Below, piece by piece: positions 46,792-56,407 of a stretch of 64,000 nt of DNA. The stretch lies in assembly GCF_007845635.1 (NCBI RefSeq), contig NZ_SELG01000041.1, forward strand, positions 62,001 to 126,000, read 5' to 3'. The position numbers were made by a program, and so were the translations under genes. The DNA is from Apibacter muscae. GTDB taxonomy: Bacteria; Bacteroidota; Bacteroidia; Flavobacteriales; Weeksellaceae. Each line of letters begins with the position of its first letter. Positions within the stretch are counted from its first letter, which is position 1. Under the pieces are notes generated by a model. The model searched no databases and was not told where the DNA came from. It saw nothing but the letters and a program-made list of their open reading frames with translations.

Positions 46792-47742
46792 ATGTCAGAG
46801 AATAACATATTAGATACGCTTATAATTGGTTCAGGTCCATCCGGTTTTACCGCTGCAATTTATGCAGCAAGAGCTGAAATGAACCCAATATTAATTTCAG
46901 GAATGGAATTGGGAGGGCAATTGACGACAACTACCGAAGTTGAAAATTTCCCCGGATATCCTGAGGGTATAACTGGCCCTGAAATGATGGTACAGCTGCA
47001 AAAACAAGCGGAGCGTTTTGGAACAAAAGTAATTATTGATACTGTTGTACAGGTAGATTTTGGAAATCAGTTGGGAGATACACATACTGTTAAAACTTCA
47101 TCGGGCAATGACTATAAGGCAAAAACCTTAATAATTTCTACCGGCGCAAGTGCTAAATATTTAGGAAAAGAATTTGAAGAAAAATATAGAGGTGGAGGAG
47201 TATCTGCCTGTGCAACTTGTGACGGATTTTTCTATAGAGGTAGAAATGTGGTAGTTGTGGGTGGAGGAGACACAGCGGCAGAAGAAGCTACCTATTTAGC
47301 TAAAATTTGTAAGACGGTTTATATGGTAGTTAGAAAAGACTATTTGAAAGCTTCTAAAATTATGCAAGAAAGAGTAGAAAGCACGTCTAACATTGTCTTA
47401 ATGTATAACCATGAAGTAGTTGATTTAAAAGGTGAAAATAATTTAGTGGCTCAGGCTGTAGTTAAAAATAATATCACTAATAAAGAGTCTATTTTAGAGG
47501 TTGATGGCTATTTTGTGGCTATTGGCCACTCGCCCAATACTAAAATCTTTGAAGGAAAGCTTGATCTGGATGAGACAGGATATGTAAACGTTCAACCATT
47601 TTCTACACAAACAAATATTCCCGGTGTATTTGCTGCTGGAGATGTTGTGGATAAAAAATATAGACAAGCCATTACTGCCGCAGGATCAGGATGTATGGCA
47701 GCCTTGGATGCTGAGAGATATTTATCTCAAATTACTCATTAG
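46792..47742 (+). CDS. trxB: Thioredoxin-disulfide reductase
   Basis: An FAD enzyme that reduces thioredoxin with NADPH. The 316 residues contain IIGSGPSGFTAAIYAARA (FAD GxGxxG), the redox pair C140 and C143 in ACATCDGFF, the NADPH motif VVVGGGDTAAEEA and the C-terminal GVFAAGDVVDKKYRQAITAAG. All is canonical for low-molecular-weight bacterial TrxB. The start ATG is at 46792. It is followed by recR after 28 bp, so they may be co-transcribed. Confidence 0.97.
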   Translation: MSENNILDTLIIGSGPSGFTAAIYAARAEMNPILISGMELGGQLTTTTEVENFPGYPEGITGPEMMVQLQKQAERFGTKVIIDTVVQVDFGNQLGDTHTVKTSSGNDYKAKTLIISTGASAKYLGKEFEEKYRGGGVSACATCDGFFYRGRNVVVVGGGDTAAEEATYLAKICKTVYMVVRKDYLKASKIMQERVESTSNIVLMYNHEVVDLKGENNLVAQAVVKNNITNKESILEVDGYFVAIGHSPNTKIFEGKLDLDETGYVNVQPFSTQTNIPGVFAAGDVVDKKYRQAITAAGSGCMAALDAERYLSQITH

Positions 47743-47770
47743 ATTTGCTTAGGCATTTATATATTGAATA

Positions 47771-48385
47771 ATGAATTTTCCAAGTAAAATTTTAGAAAAA
47801 TCAGTAGAAGAAATATCTCAATTGCCAGGAATAGGTAAAAGAACTGCTTTGCGTTTAGCCTTGCATTTACTAGAGGTACCTAAGAATCAGGCGGATAATT
47901 TAGCCAATTCTATAAGCCAATTGGTTCATAACATTAAACATTGCAAAGAGTGTAATAATCTTTCTGATACTGAAGTATGCATCATTTGTGGAAATTCTTT
48001 TCGTGATGATAAAACCATCTGTGTGGTGGAGGATGTTAGAGACGTAATGGCAATAGAAAATACGCATCAGTACCAAGGAAAATATCATGTTCTAGGAGGT
48101 AGAATTTCGCCCATGGAAGGAATTAGTGCCTCTGATCTATGTATCTTTCCATTATTGGAAAGAATAAAAGAAAAACAAGTGGTAGAAATTATATTTGCTT
48201 TAAGTGCTACTATTGAAGGGGATACCACAATGTTTTATTTATATAAATTAATGAAAGATTTAAAAATAAAATTTACTACCATCGCGCGTGGAATAGGAGT
48301 AGGGGACGAACTAGAATATACCGATGAACTTACTTTGATAAGATCATTGCAAAATAGAGTACCCTATAGCCAAGATTTAATCTAA
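47771..48385 (+). CDS. recR: Recombination protein RecR
   Basis: Acts with RecFO to load RecA on gapped DNA. The 204 residues have the N-terminal helix-hairpin-helix (ISQLPGIGKRTALRLALHLL, 15-34), a C4 zinc finger with C58, C61, C70 and C73, a Toprim domain (ICVVEDVRDVMAIE near 83-96) and the C-terminal GDELEYTDELTL Walker-like region. Length matches RecR. Ends at a strong terminator that also serves the convergent MFS gene. Confidence 0.96.
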   Translation: MNFPSKILEKSVEEISQLPGIGKRTALRLALHLLEVPKNQADNLANSISQLVHNIKHCKECNNLSDTEVCIICGNSFRDDKTICVVEDVRDVMAIENTHQYQGKYHVLGGRISPMEGISASDLCIFPLLERIKEKQVVEIIFALSATIEGDTTMFYLYKLMKDLKIKFTTIARGIGVGDELEYTDELTLIRSLQNRVPYSQDLI

Positions 48386-48387
48386 AT

Positions 48388-48421
48388 AAAAAAACCTTAT
48401 ATATACATATAAGGTTTTTTT
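48388..48421. terminator. Bidirectional terminator between recR and the MFS gene
   Basis: A 15-bp perfect stem (48388-48402 with 48407-48421, arm aaaaaaaccttatat) and 4-nt loop. Confidence 0.9.
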
Positions 48422-48424
48422 ATA

Positions 48425-49648
48425 TTAATCCTTTTGTTTAAAAACTTTTAAATAGGTAGAAAGTAAGAAAATACATATTCCAAAAATTCCTATTAAGGCA
48501 AATGAATATCTTAGATTAAAAGCATGAGAAATATATCCAATTATTGGTGGGCCTAATAAGAAACCAACGAAACCTATGCTTGAAACAATAGTTAAAGCCA
48601 TTCCCGTATTAATTTTTGTTTTTTGTCCGGCTAAACTATAGATCGTAGGAATAATGCTAGAGACTCCCAAACCAATAAGCATAAAGGATAGGGTAGTAAT
48701 TATTATATGTGGAAATAAAACAGCTATAAACAAACCAATAGATATGGATAAACCACAAACTTGTATAATACGTTGTTTCCCCCATTTTTGAGCGGCATAA
48801 TCAGCAATAAAACGTCCTGTTGCCATCATAATCATAAAAGCAGCAAATCCTAAAGGAGCCCAATTTTTAGAAACATGAACAACTTCTTCAAAATAAATTC
48901 CACTCCAGTCAAACATAGCACCCTCTGAAGCCATACCACAGAATGCTGTTATTCCTAATAAATATAGAAACATTTCTGGGTAGGTCTTTTTTTTGTATGA
49001 TTTGTTATTAGTTTCTTGAATTGATTGTACAGTTTTTTCATTGGATTCTAATGATACGGATTTTTTATCTGGCTGTAAATATTTACAATTAAAAATTATT
49101 AATATCCCTACAATAAAAAGTATAAATATATAATGTTGTAAAGGGGTTAAACCTAGGTTAATCATTAACAAACCAATTAAAGATCCAAAAAATCCTGCCA
49201 AGCTCCATCCGCCGTGAAACGATGACATGATGGGTTTTTTGTAAATATTTTCAATAATAATTCCTTGAGTATTGACAGAAATATTTACAAAATTTCCAAA
49301 AAAACCAAAGGCAACTAGGCTTAACATTAAGGTAAGTAAACTTGAGGATAATCCAACAGCAATAAGCCCTAAAACATGTAAAGGCAAAGCGAGTAATAAT
49401 ACTTTTTTGCTTCCTAAACGAGATATTAAAAAGCCAGATAGAACCATTCCTAAAATCTGTCCAATAGGGATCATTAAAAGAACATTCCCCCATTCTCCAT
49501 CACCAACATGAAAATAATTCTTAATATCTGGAATTCTGCTTGCCCAACTGGAAAAACATATACCTTGACATATATAAAAGGCAAAAATTCCCAGACGTAT
49601 TTGTTTATTTGAAAATTTAGATGAACAACTACTTATATTTTCATTCAT
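48425..49648 (-). CDS. MFS transporter
   Basis: A 407-residue major facilitator with about 12 helices. The loop 2-3 motif is GFLISRLGSKKVLLLALPLH and the mid-protein loop contains GGWSLAGFFGSLIGL. A hydrophilic central loop (about 195-225) separates two six-helix halves. The profile is similar to bacterial FucP/YbjJ-like sugar or drug exporters, but the substrate is not clear. It is followed downstream by recR (convergent) and does not join the aminoethylphosphonate operon, 256 bp upstream. Confidence 0.87.
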   Translation of the reverse strand: MNENISSCSSKFSNKQIRLGIFAFYICQGICFSSWASRIPDIKNYFHVGDGEWGNVLLMIPIGQILGMVLSGFLISRLGSKKVLLLALPLHVLGLIAVGLSSSLLTLMLSLVAFGFFGNFVNISVNTQGIIIENIYKKPIMSSFHGGWSLAGFFGSLIGLLMINLGLTPLQHYIFILFIVGILIIFNCKYLQPDKKSVSLESNEKTVQSIQETNNKSYKKKTYPEMFLYLLGITAFCGMASEGAMFDWSGIYFEEVVHVSKNWAPLGFAAFMIMMATGRFIADYAAQKWGKQRIIQVCGLSISIGLFIAVLFPHIIITTLSFMLIGLGVSSIIPTIYSLAGQKTKINTGMALTIVSSIGFVGFLLGPPIIGYISHAFNLRYSFALIGIFGICIFLLSTYLKVFKQKD

Positions 49649-49904
49649 GAAAACAAAATTTAAAAATTACGGCAAATGTAATAAGCAAGAATTGATTAAT
49701 TCTATTTTTAGAAGTAAAATATTTAATATAATATAGAATAAAATTTATTGAATAAAAATTATTCATAATGAAATATTATCAATTAAAATATTTAAATTAT
49801 AATTGGTAATAAGTTTTATATGTCAACAAAATTAAAGTTTGAACACCTTATGTATTCGATTAAGTTAAAATAATTATCATTTAAGTATTAAGCAAACATC
49901 ATTT

Positions 49905-50988
49905 TTATGAGTTTTTTATACTTTCAATAAGGTTTTCAATATCCTTGGGATATATATTACCGATATTACCCATACGGAAAGTATCAGCCATTGAAATTTT
50001 TCCTGGATATATGACATATCCTTTGGATTTTAGTTGATTGTAAAAATCAATAAATGAAAAATTACTGAAGGGATACAGAAATGATGTTATGATAGGACTT
50101 TGTACGTTCATGGGTAGTAAAGGTTTGAATCCTAAAGACTTCATACCCTCAATAAGAAGTTTATTATTTTCTTTGTATCGCAAATATCGTGATTCAATTC
50201 CTCCTTCTTCTTCAAGTTCCTTCAATGCTTGAAAAAAAGCTATAACTACATGGGTAGGAGAGGTGAATCTCCATTTACCATTGCCTTCTTCCATGGTTAT
50301 CCATTGATCATATAAATCCAAGGATAATGACCGGGCTATACCCTTACATTCTTTTAATTTATCCTTCAATGCAATTACAAAACCAAATCTGAGAACTCCC
50401 TGTATACATTTATTGGAACTGCTTATAAGAAAGTCAATGCCTAAATCTTTTATATCTATCGGTATTCCTCCAAAGCTGCTCATAGCATCTACAATAAAAG
50501 TTACTGGATAATTTTTCACTACATCACTTATTTCTTTTAACGGATTAAGTATTCCAGTAGTAGTTTCGCAATGTACCATGGAGAAGTGTGTGATATCTTT
50601 ATTTTCATTTAGTAGATTCTTAACCTGTATTGGGTCAATGATTTCTGTTTCATTTAGGGATACCAAGAGATGGTTAATTTTATAATAAGTGGCTATTTCA
50701 GCCATTCTTTTTCCATAGGCGCCATTTGCAACTATTAGCAGTTTATCTTGGGGGCGTAACACAGATCCAATAGGTGGATTCAACGCAAAATGTACCACTT
50801 CCTTGCATTAAAACACTGGTATATTCATTGGGAGTAGCTTTGGCTAAATGAACTAGCTGATTGCGTATAGACATTACAATATTTTCATTGTAATCTTTAT
50901 CCCATGTACACCAGTCTTTTAGCATTGAATTTTTAACAGAATCAGTAGTTGTTAGAGGACCTGGAGTTAAAAGTAAATATTCTTTCAT
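49905..50988 (-). pseudogene. phnW: 2-aminoethylphosphonate-pyruvate transaminase, frameshifted
   Basis: PhnW removes the amino group of 2-aminoethylphosphonate onto pyruvate with PLP, giving phosphonoacetaldehyde. The N-terminal part (50988 to about 50774) reads [20 protein letters not shown] and GSGTFCVES, typical of PhnW. The C-terminal part reads on in another frame from [19 protein letters not shown] through the PLP lysine in SSNKCIQG to the end. One extra base in GG at 50773-50774 (expected TCCACTATT, found TCCACCTATT on the minus strand) breaks the frame and gives an early stop. The two halves otherwise look complete, so the lesion is young. A sequencing error is the alternative. Confidence 0.85.
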
Positions 50989-50992
50989 AGTT

Positions 50993-51777
50993 TTATAGTT
51001 GATTTATAGAATCAATGTAAGAAGGTAATTCGGTAATATTGTCCAAAACTGCATCTGCCCCTGCATTCAACATTCTCTCACGAACTTTATTTTTTAAAAT
51101 TTCTTTTTCTGAGTCTGGTAATTGATTATATTCAAGTTCAGTAAGTCCCATTTCATTACTTCCAACAATAATGCCTACACTTTTAACTTTTGCATTAATA
51201 CCTTCTTGTATATCTGCAATTGTATCTCCAACTTTAACTACTTGTTCTACCGAGGGAATGGCTAAATCAATCATGTTTTTATAAATCATATAGGGAGCCG
51301 GTCGACCGGCGGGTACATCATTTGGAGTTACCAAATGATCAACATAATAACCCTTTTTTTCTGCCTCCGGTCTAACTATATCCATCAAAGCTTGAGTATA
51401 ACCTGTGGTTGATCCAATTAAGATGCCTTCGTTACGCAAAGAATTTAAAGTTTCAATTACCTTAGGAATAGGGGTTGTAAAATCAGAAAGAGAGGTAAAT
51501 AAATGTTTTTCAAAACTTTGATACATTTTGTGAACGTCCTCCATAGACCAATTTCGATTATAAACCTCATGAAATTTATCATTAACTTCAGGCATGGAAA
51601 GAATTGATTTAATATGATCTATCTTAAGCAAACCCATTCGCTCTCTATCTTGTCGGTAAGTGATATTTATTTTTTTTTCATCAGAAAATACTTTTAGAAA
51701 GGCATGAAGTGGGGCAAAGCAACCATAGTCAATAGCTATTCCCGCCAATCCATAATTATACAAGTAATTTTTTTCAT
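50993..51777 (-). pseudogene. phnX: Phosphonoacetaldehyde hydrolase, frameshifted near its start
   Basis: PhnX is a HAD-fold enzyme that splits phosphonoacetaldehyde into acetaldehyde and phosphate. From the ATG at 51777 the frame reads MKKITCIIMDW, the normal start with the nucleophile Asp (family motif DWAGT). One C is missing from the CC at 51745-51746 (minus strand TTGGCGGG, expected TTGGGCGGG). Translation then hits a TAG three codons later. Restoring the base gives DWAGIAIDYGCFAPL and the rest reads normally, with MGLLKIDH carrying the Schiff-base lysine. A frame from a TTG at 51763 looks intact but lacks the nucleophile, which hides the lesion. Confidence 0.82.
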
Positions 51778-51809
51778 TGAATATATTTAATTTTTAAAAT
51801 TGTGTAAAC

Positions 51810-53154
51810 TTAAATGGTATAGCTAGAATTTGTATTTATATTACCCTCTTCATTATATTTTTGTAGCTCTAGCTTATTTTTTTCTTTTTTTGCTCGAAAT
51901 TGTAGGTAAAACAAAGCATATATAAATGCGAGACAACAAAATATGCCTGTATATCCGGATAATTGATTGTAAAAGGTAAGCCAATGAATATTACTGCCAA
52001 AAAATTCTTTAATGAATAAAACTAATACAGTACCTATATAACCTAAAAAATCATTTAATACAATGAAAAAGCCAACATTACCTTTAATTTTAAAACAAGC
52101 AATAAACATTTCAAAAAATATGGTTTGAAAAGCAAGAAATGCAAAATATAAACATAAACTTTGAATAAATAACCATAGAACAGTATCTAATTTCAATTGA
52201 TTGTAGTTTAAAGATGTTATTGCCATTAAACACATTCCAACAATAAGAACGAACAATAAAATTTTTAAAGCACTTAAGTTATTTTTTATTAAATAAACTA
52301 AACAAAAAGTAACTAAAACTATAATAGTAACAACAGTATCAATCTGAGCAAATAACCAGTTGGAGTGCTCAGATGTGTTAACAATTTTTACCAAGAAATC
52401 CTTTTTTATATCACGTGTGATCGTTAAAACTACATTTGCTATAAATAATACTATTAACAATAGAGCAAAATTTTTCACTAATTTTATTCTATCAATATTA
52501 TTTAAAGGTTCTCTTTTCGATTTTGATTCAATATCTTCCCCATTAGGTTCAGGCAAACGATTGAGTATATAGATTAATAAGATAAGTATTGGCAAAGCTA
52601 TTCCACCAATAAGAGCAGGCATCCAAAATTCGTTTATCTTTAAAACATTCATCATATACAAACCGACAGATTTTGCAGTTCCAGAACTGATTACCATGCT
52701 TACCCCCATAAAGCTTGCTAAAATATCAGTAAGTTTTCTACCTTCTAAATAACTAAAAAATAAATCCCCACATGCAACCAAAAGATAGGCCGTTGATAAA
52801 CATTGGAATTAAATTATAAGGAGAATTTAATAATTCAAATAAAATTAGAGCCATCTCAGCAATCACCATGGAGCCAATGATAAACTTAAATCTGTTTTTT
52901 CTTTTTAAATCAGATATTAATTTAATACCAATAAATTTAGATATTGCATAGCCCAGAATCTGTATAATTGTTACAACCACTTTATAATCAACGCCAAAAA
53001 CTTGTATACCTTCAAAAGTTGCAGAAGTATAAGGTTTACGCAATGCATAGACCAAAGAATAAGACAATAAAGCAGCTCCTCCCGCCCATAGAATAAATAA
53101 TAAACGAGAAGAATAATTTTTAAAATTATTAATTTTTAACATAATGTTTAGCAA
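51810..53154 (-). pseudogene. DUF5690-family (MFS-like) transporter, frameshifted
   Basis: A membrane transporter of the DUF5690 group, which usually accompanies phnX and phnW in Bacteroidota and probably imports aminoethylphosphonate. The N-terminal third (133 codons, MLNIMLKINNF to GCMWGFIF) has four helices. The C-terminal part starts SYLEGRKLTDIL in a different frame and has eight more. The junction is a run of six A's at 52755-52760 (T's on the coding strand); five would restore the family sequence. The stop UAG directly follows UUU, a context where ribosomes could slip +1 as in prfB, so some full-length product is not excluded. First gene of the operon. Confidence 0.8.
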
Positions 53155-53394
53155 GTATAATTTAGAACCAAAGAAAAAAAAATTATGTTACAATAATTTT
53201 GTAATTATGTTATAAGATAGTTATAAATATTGTTTATAATAATCTAAAAAACTATATTTAAATTTAAATTTTAATATATTTTGTAAAGGATAATAAATTA
53301 ATATAAATACAATAAAATTTTTTGTAATTTCGCTATTAGACTATATTTAGTTTAAAATCGTTATATTAAAGATTAAATTTTAAGAAATTTATTT

Positions 53395-54000
53395 ATGAAA
53401 AAATTCAGTACAGGAATTATAATTTTAGTTATTGCCATTTTTTTAATTGGTTTTTATATTGTTACAAGCAATAAAATGGTGGTTCTAAATAATGATGTTA
53501 AATTGAAGTGGGGAGCTGTAGAAACTGCCTATCAAAGAAGAGCAGATTTAATAACCCAATTAGCGGCAACGGTTAAAAAAGCAACAAATTACGAAAGAGA
53601 AACTTTAACAGCTGTCGTTGAAGCTAGAGCAAGGGCTACCTCTGTACAAATTGATCCTTCCAATTTAACACCTGAAAAATTGGCTGAATTTCAGAAGGCT
53701 CAAGCAGGTTTAAACAGTGCTTTAAGTAGACTTTTAGTCTCAGTAGAAAAATATCCCGATCTAAAAGCTAATCAAAGCATTTTAGCTTTTCAGAGTCAGC
53801 TTGAAGGTACAGAGAATCGGATAAAAATTGATAGAGATAATTACAATATATCGGTTACCGAATATAATAATTATATAACAAAATTACCCTACAGCATAAT
53901 ATCAAGTATAAAAGGTTTAAAAGAAAAGACTCTGTTTAAATCCTTTGAAGGATCAGATAAATCTCCAGATGTTGATTTATTGTTAAACGGAGAAAAATAA
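53395..54000 (+). CDS. LemA family protein
   Basis: A 201-residue protein with one N-terminal membrane helix (about 5-26) and a helical extracytoplasmic domain. The LemA pattern is clear: NNDVKLKWGAVETAYQRRADLITQLAATV, ARARATSVQ and YNNYITKLPYSIIS. LemA proteins form coiled coils and often precede TPM-domain proteins, as here. Function is unsettled; the neighbours suggest an envelope or membrane quality role. The next gene starts 8 bp after the stop. Confidence 0.92.
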   Translation: MKKFSTGIIILVIAIFLIGFYIVTSNKMVVLNNDVKLKWGAVETAYQRRADLITQLAATVKKATNYERETLTAVVEARARATSVQIDPSNLTPEKLAEFQKAQAGLNSALSRLLVSVEKYPDLKANQSILAFQSQLEGTENRIKIDRDNYNISVTEYNNYITKLPYSIISSIKGLKEKTLFKSFEGSDKSPDVDLLLNGEK

Positions 54001-54008
54001 TTAATTTA

Positions 54009-54440
54009 ATGCTATTTACAAATAATCAAGAAAAGCATATTATCAATGCCATTCAACAAGTTGAAAAATTTACAACCGGTGAAATAAGGGTATATGTTGA
54101 TATGCTTTTACAAGGAGATCCATTGGCTGAGGCTCAAAGATTATTTTATAAATTGGAGATGCAAAAAACAAAAAATAAAAATGGAGTTTTAATATACGTT
54201 TCTGAAAACAAAAAAAAAGTGGCAGTAGTTGGAGATGAAAATATCCATAGTTTTGTAAACCAATCCTTTTGGAATAATCTAATTGAAGAAATTCTACACT
54301 CATTTAAAAATAAACAATTTGACATTGGAATCCTCACAGCCATTAAAAAAATAGGGGAACAATTAATAAAATATTTTCCATCAACCACTGAAAATTTTGG
54401 TATAAATCAAATACCCAATGAGATTATATACAATAAATAG
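54009..54440 (+). CDS. TPM-domain protein, short form
   Basis: A 143-residue protein that consists of a TPM (Psb32/MOLO-1-like) phosphatase-type domain with no membrane segment. TTGEIRVYVDMLL and KNKNGVLIYVSENKKKVAVVGDENIHSFV are the characteristic strands. It overlaps the following TPM gene by 23 bp, so the two are translationally coupled. The paired short and long TPM genes after lemA are a standard Bacteroidota arrangement. No catalytic activity can be assigned. Confidence 0.85.
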   Translation: MLFTNNQEKHIINAIQQVEKFTTGEIRVYVDMLLQGDPLAEAQRLFYKLEMQKTKNKNGVLIYVSENKKKVAVVGDENIHSFVNQSFWNNLIEEILHSFKNKQFDIGILTAIKKIGEQLIKYFPSTTENFGINQIPNEIIYNK

Positions 54441-55221
54441 TTTATGGAGAATTTTGCTTGTGTTGCTATTAAATACAAGCATTTTTTCAGCCCAAAAGGA
54501 ATTTCAAATTCCTGATAAGCCAGCAAAAATATATCCAGTAAATGACTATGCAGGAGTTTTAACTCAAGCTCAAAAAAATCTTTTAGAAAAAAAACTTATT
54601 GCATATAATGATTCAACCTCTACGGAAATATTGCTATGTATAGTTAAAACCCTGACGGGAGATGATATAAATTATGTAGCTGCACGTTGGGGGGAAAGAT
54701 GGAAGATAGGTAAACAAAGCAAAAATAATGGAATTTTAATATTAATAGCAACAGAAGATAGACAATTGTCCATACAGAACGGTAGAGGTACAGAAGATGC
54801 TATGACAGATTTCATCTCTCACCAAATTATAAATGATTATATGATACCGTATCTAAAAAACGGGGATTATTACGGGGCATCTAATTCAGGGATTGATCAA
54901 ATTTTTAATGTTTTACAAGGAAAATTTAAATCATCTTCCAAAGATCAGCCACTAGATTTAGTCTCCTCGTTGGTATTTATTATTGTTTTAATTATACTTT
55001 TTATATACATATCACAAATACTAAAAGGAAAAAGAAAAGGTACCTACTATAATAAAAATGGTAAAAATAAAGATGATGATTTTTGGGGTCCAGGTGGTGG
55101 ATTTTTTGGAGGTGGATTCGGAGGCTTTGGAGGTGGATTTTCAGGAAGATCCGGTGGTGGTTTCGGCGGTTTCGGCGGTGGGGGAAGTTTCGGCGGCGGC
55201 GGTGCTAGTGGAAGATGGTAA
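54418..55221 (+). CDS. TPM-domain membrane protein with glycine-rich tail
   Basis: A 267-residue protein: signal peptide (1-22), TPM domain (about 35-165, with VNDYAGVLTQAQ, LCIVKTLTGDDI and GNGRGTE-like loop), one membrane helix near 180-200 (VSSLVFIIVLIILFIYI), and a cytoplasmic glycine/phenylalanine-rich tail of about 45 residues ending GGGGASGRW. This is the YgcG/YdgH-type architecture. The tail is low-complexity and is the only notable bias. Last gene of the lemA cluster. Confidence 0.87.
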   Translation: MRLYTINSLWRILLVLLLNTSIFSAQKEFQIPDKPAKIYPVNDYAGVLTQAQKNLLEKKLIAYNDSTSTEILLCIVKTLTGDDINYVAARWGERWKIGKQSKNNGILILIATEDRQLSIQNGRGTEDAMTDFISHQIINDYMIPYLKNGDYYGASNSGIDQIFNVLQGKFKSSSKDQPLDLVSSLVFIIVLIILFIYISQILKGKRKGTYYNKNGKNKDDDFWGPGGGFFGGGFGGFGGGFSGRSGGGFGGFGGGGSFGGGGASGRW

Positions 55222-55418
55222 TTTAAAATTAAAAGTTATTTAAAATTAATTTTTAAAATTTTCTCTAAATAATATTTAGATTATATCTAAAAGGCTGAAT
55301 ATTTGATTATACATCATTTGTATAATAATATAAAAGACAATGATTAGTCTAAAATTTTTTAACTCATAAATTGGGTAGTAAATGAAATTCAATGTTAATT
55401 TAATAATGCTTGTCATTA

Positions 55419-55880
55419 ATGAAAAGTATAATCTTTATAGCAATAATTTTTAGTCTTACACTTAATTCCTGTGAACGTAAGGACAAGACAGACAATAAAC
55501 AAATAGAAAAAAAAGTATCAATGAAAACAATACCATTAAATATAGAAGATTTTAAAGTTAAAATTATGGATTACCAAAATAATCCGGATCAATGGAAATT
55601 TTTGGGAAATAAACCAGCGATCATAGATTTTTATGCTGATTGGTGTGGTCCATGTAAGATGGTAGCACCCATTTTAGAAGAGTTGGCAGCAGAGTATGAG
55701 GGCAAAATTGATGTTTATAAAGTAGATACAGAAAAAGAACAGGAACTTGCTGCAATGTTTGGTATTAGAAGCATACCTTCTTTATTATTTATTCCGATGG
55801 ATGGAGAACCTCAAATGGTACAAGGAGCTATCTCCAAAAAAGATTTTGAAAACATTATCAAAGAAATAATTTTTAAATAA
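55419..55880 (+). CDS. Thioredoxin-family lipoprotein
   Basis: A 153-residue lipoprotein, taking ATG 55419 as start (a TTG three codons upstream is possible). The lipobox ends at C18 (LTLNSC). The mature part is a thioredoxin fold with the active site WCGPC (75-79) in FYADWCGPCKMVAPIL, and the cis-proline in IRSIPSLLFI. It should be anchored in the outer or inner membrane facing the periplasm. A partner membrane reductase (DsbD-type) is not nearby. Substrate unknown. Confidence 0.9.
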   Translation: MKSIIFIAIIFSLTLNSCERKDKTDNKQIEKKVSMKTIPLNIEDFKVKIMDYQNNPDQWKFLGNKPAIIDFYADWCGPCKMVAPILEELAAEYEGKIDVYKVDTEKEQELAAMFGIRSIPSLLFIPMDGEPQMVQGAISKKDFENIIKEIIFK

Positions 55881-56076
55881 ATTAATTACTGATAAAATAT
55901 GTCAAGTTGTCTTAACCACATATAATTCTATATTATTTTTTGATTTCTTATAAAAAGAAGTGTAGTAGTTAGTTAGAATTAAATTTTATCTTAAAAAAAA
56001 TAATAATAAGCTTTGGCTTGAAGTTTGAGGACTTCGACCTATAAAAAAATATTCTTAATAAATAAATTTTGAATTT

Positions 56077-56298
56077 ATGTACTGGACTTTAGAATTAGCA
56101 TCCTATTTAAGTGATGCACCTTGGCCCGCAACAAAAGATGAATTAATCGATTATGCTATTAGAACAGGAGCACCTTTGGAAGTAGTAGAAAATCTTCAAG
56201 CCATAGAAGACGAAGGAGAAATATACGATAGTATTGAAGAAATATGGACCGATTATCCAACAGATGATGACTTTCTCTGGAACGAAGACGAATATTAA
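56077..56298 (+). CDS. DUF2795 protein
   Basis: A 73-residue acidic protein. MYWTLELASYLSDAPWPATKDELIDYAIRTGAP is the DUF2795 pattern (helical, with conserved W, P and T), and the rest is highly acidic (DDDFLWNEDEY). This is a common small protein of Bacteroidota. Its role is unknown. Its own terminator follows at 56300, upstream of the secA promoter. Confidence 0.9.
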   Translation: MYWTLELASYLSDAPWPATKDELIDYAIRTGAPLEVVENLQAIEDEGEIYDSIEEIWTDYPTDDDFLWNEDEY

Positions 56299-56299
56299 A

Positions 56300-56330
56300 T
56301 AAATAAAGCCCTTATATAGGGCTTTATTTA
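56300..56330 (+). terminator. Terminator after the DUF2795 gene
   Basis: A 12-bp perfect stem (56300-56311 with 56319-56330, arm taaataaagccc) and 7-nt loop. Confidence 0.85.
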
Positions 56331-56343
56331 TTCACTTAAATTA

Positions 56344-56373
56344 TTTGTAACAGAGCCAAATTTACTAAATTTG
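56344..56373 (+). promoter_or_regulatory. Consensus promoter for secA
   Basis: TTTG (56344-56347), an 18-bp spacer and TAAATTTG (56366-56373) match the Bacteroidota consensus; the ATG of secA is 35 bp further on. Confidence 0.7.
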
Positions 56374-56407
56374 CTTGTTTAAAAATTAACAATACACCTC
56401 ATACAGC

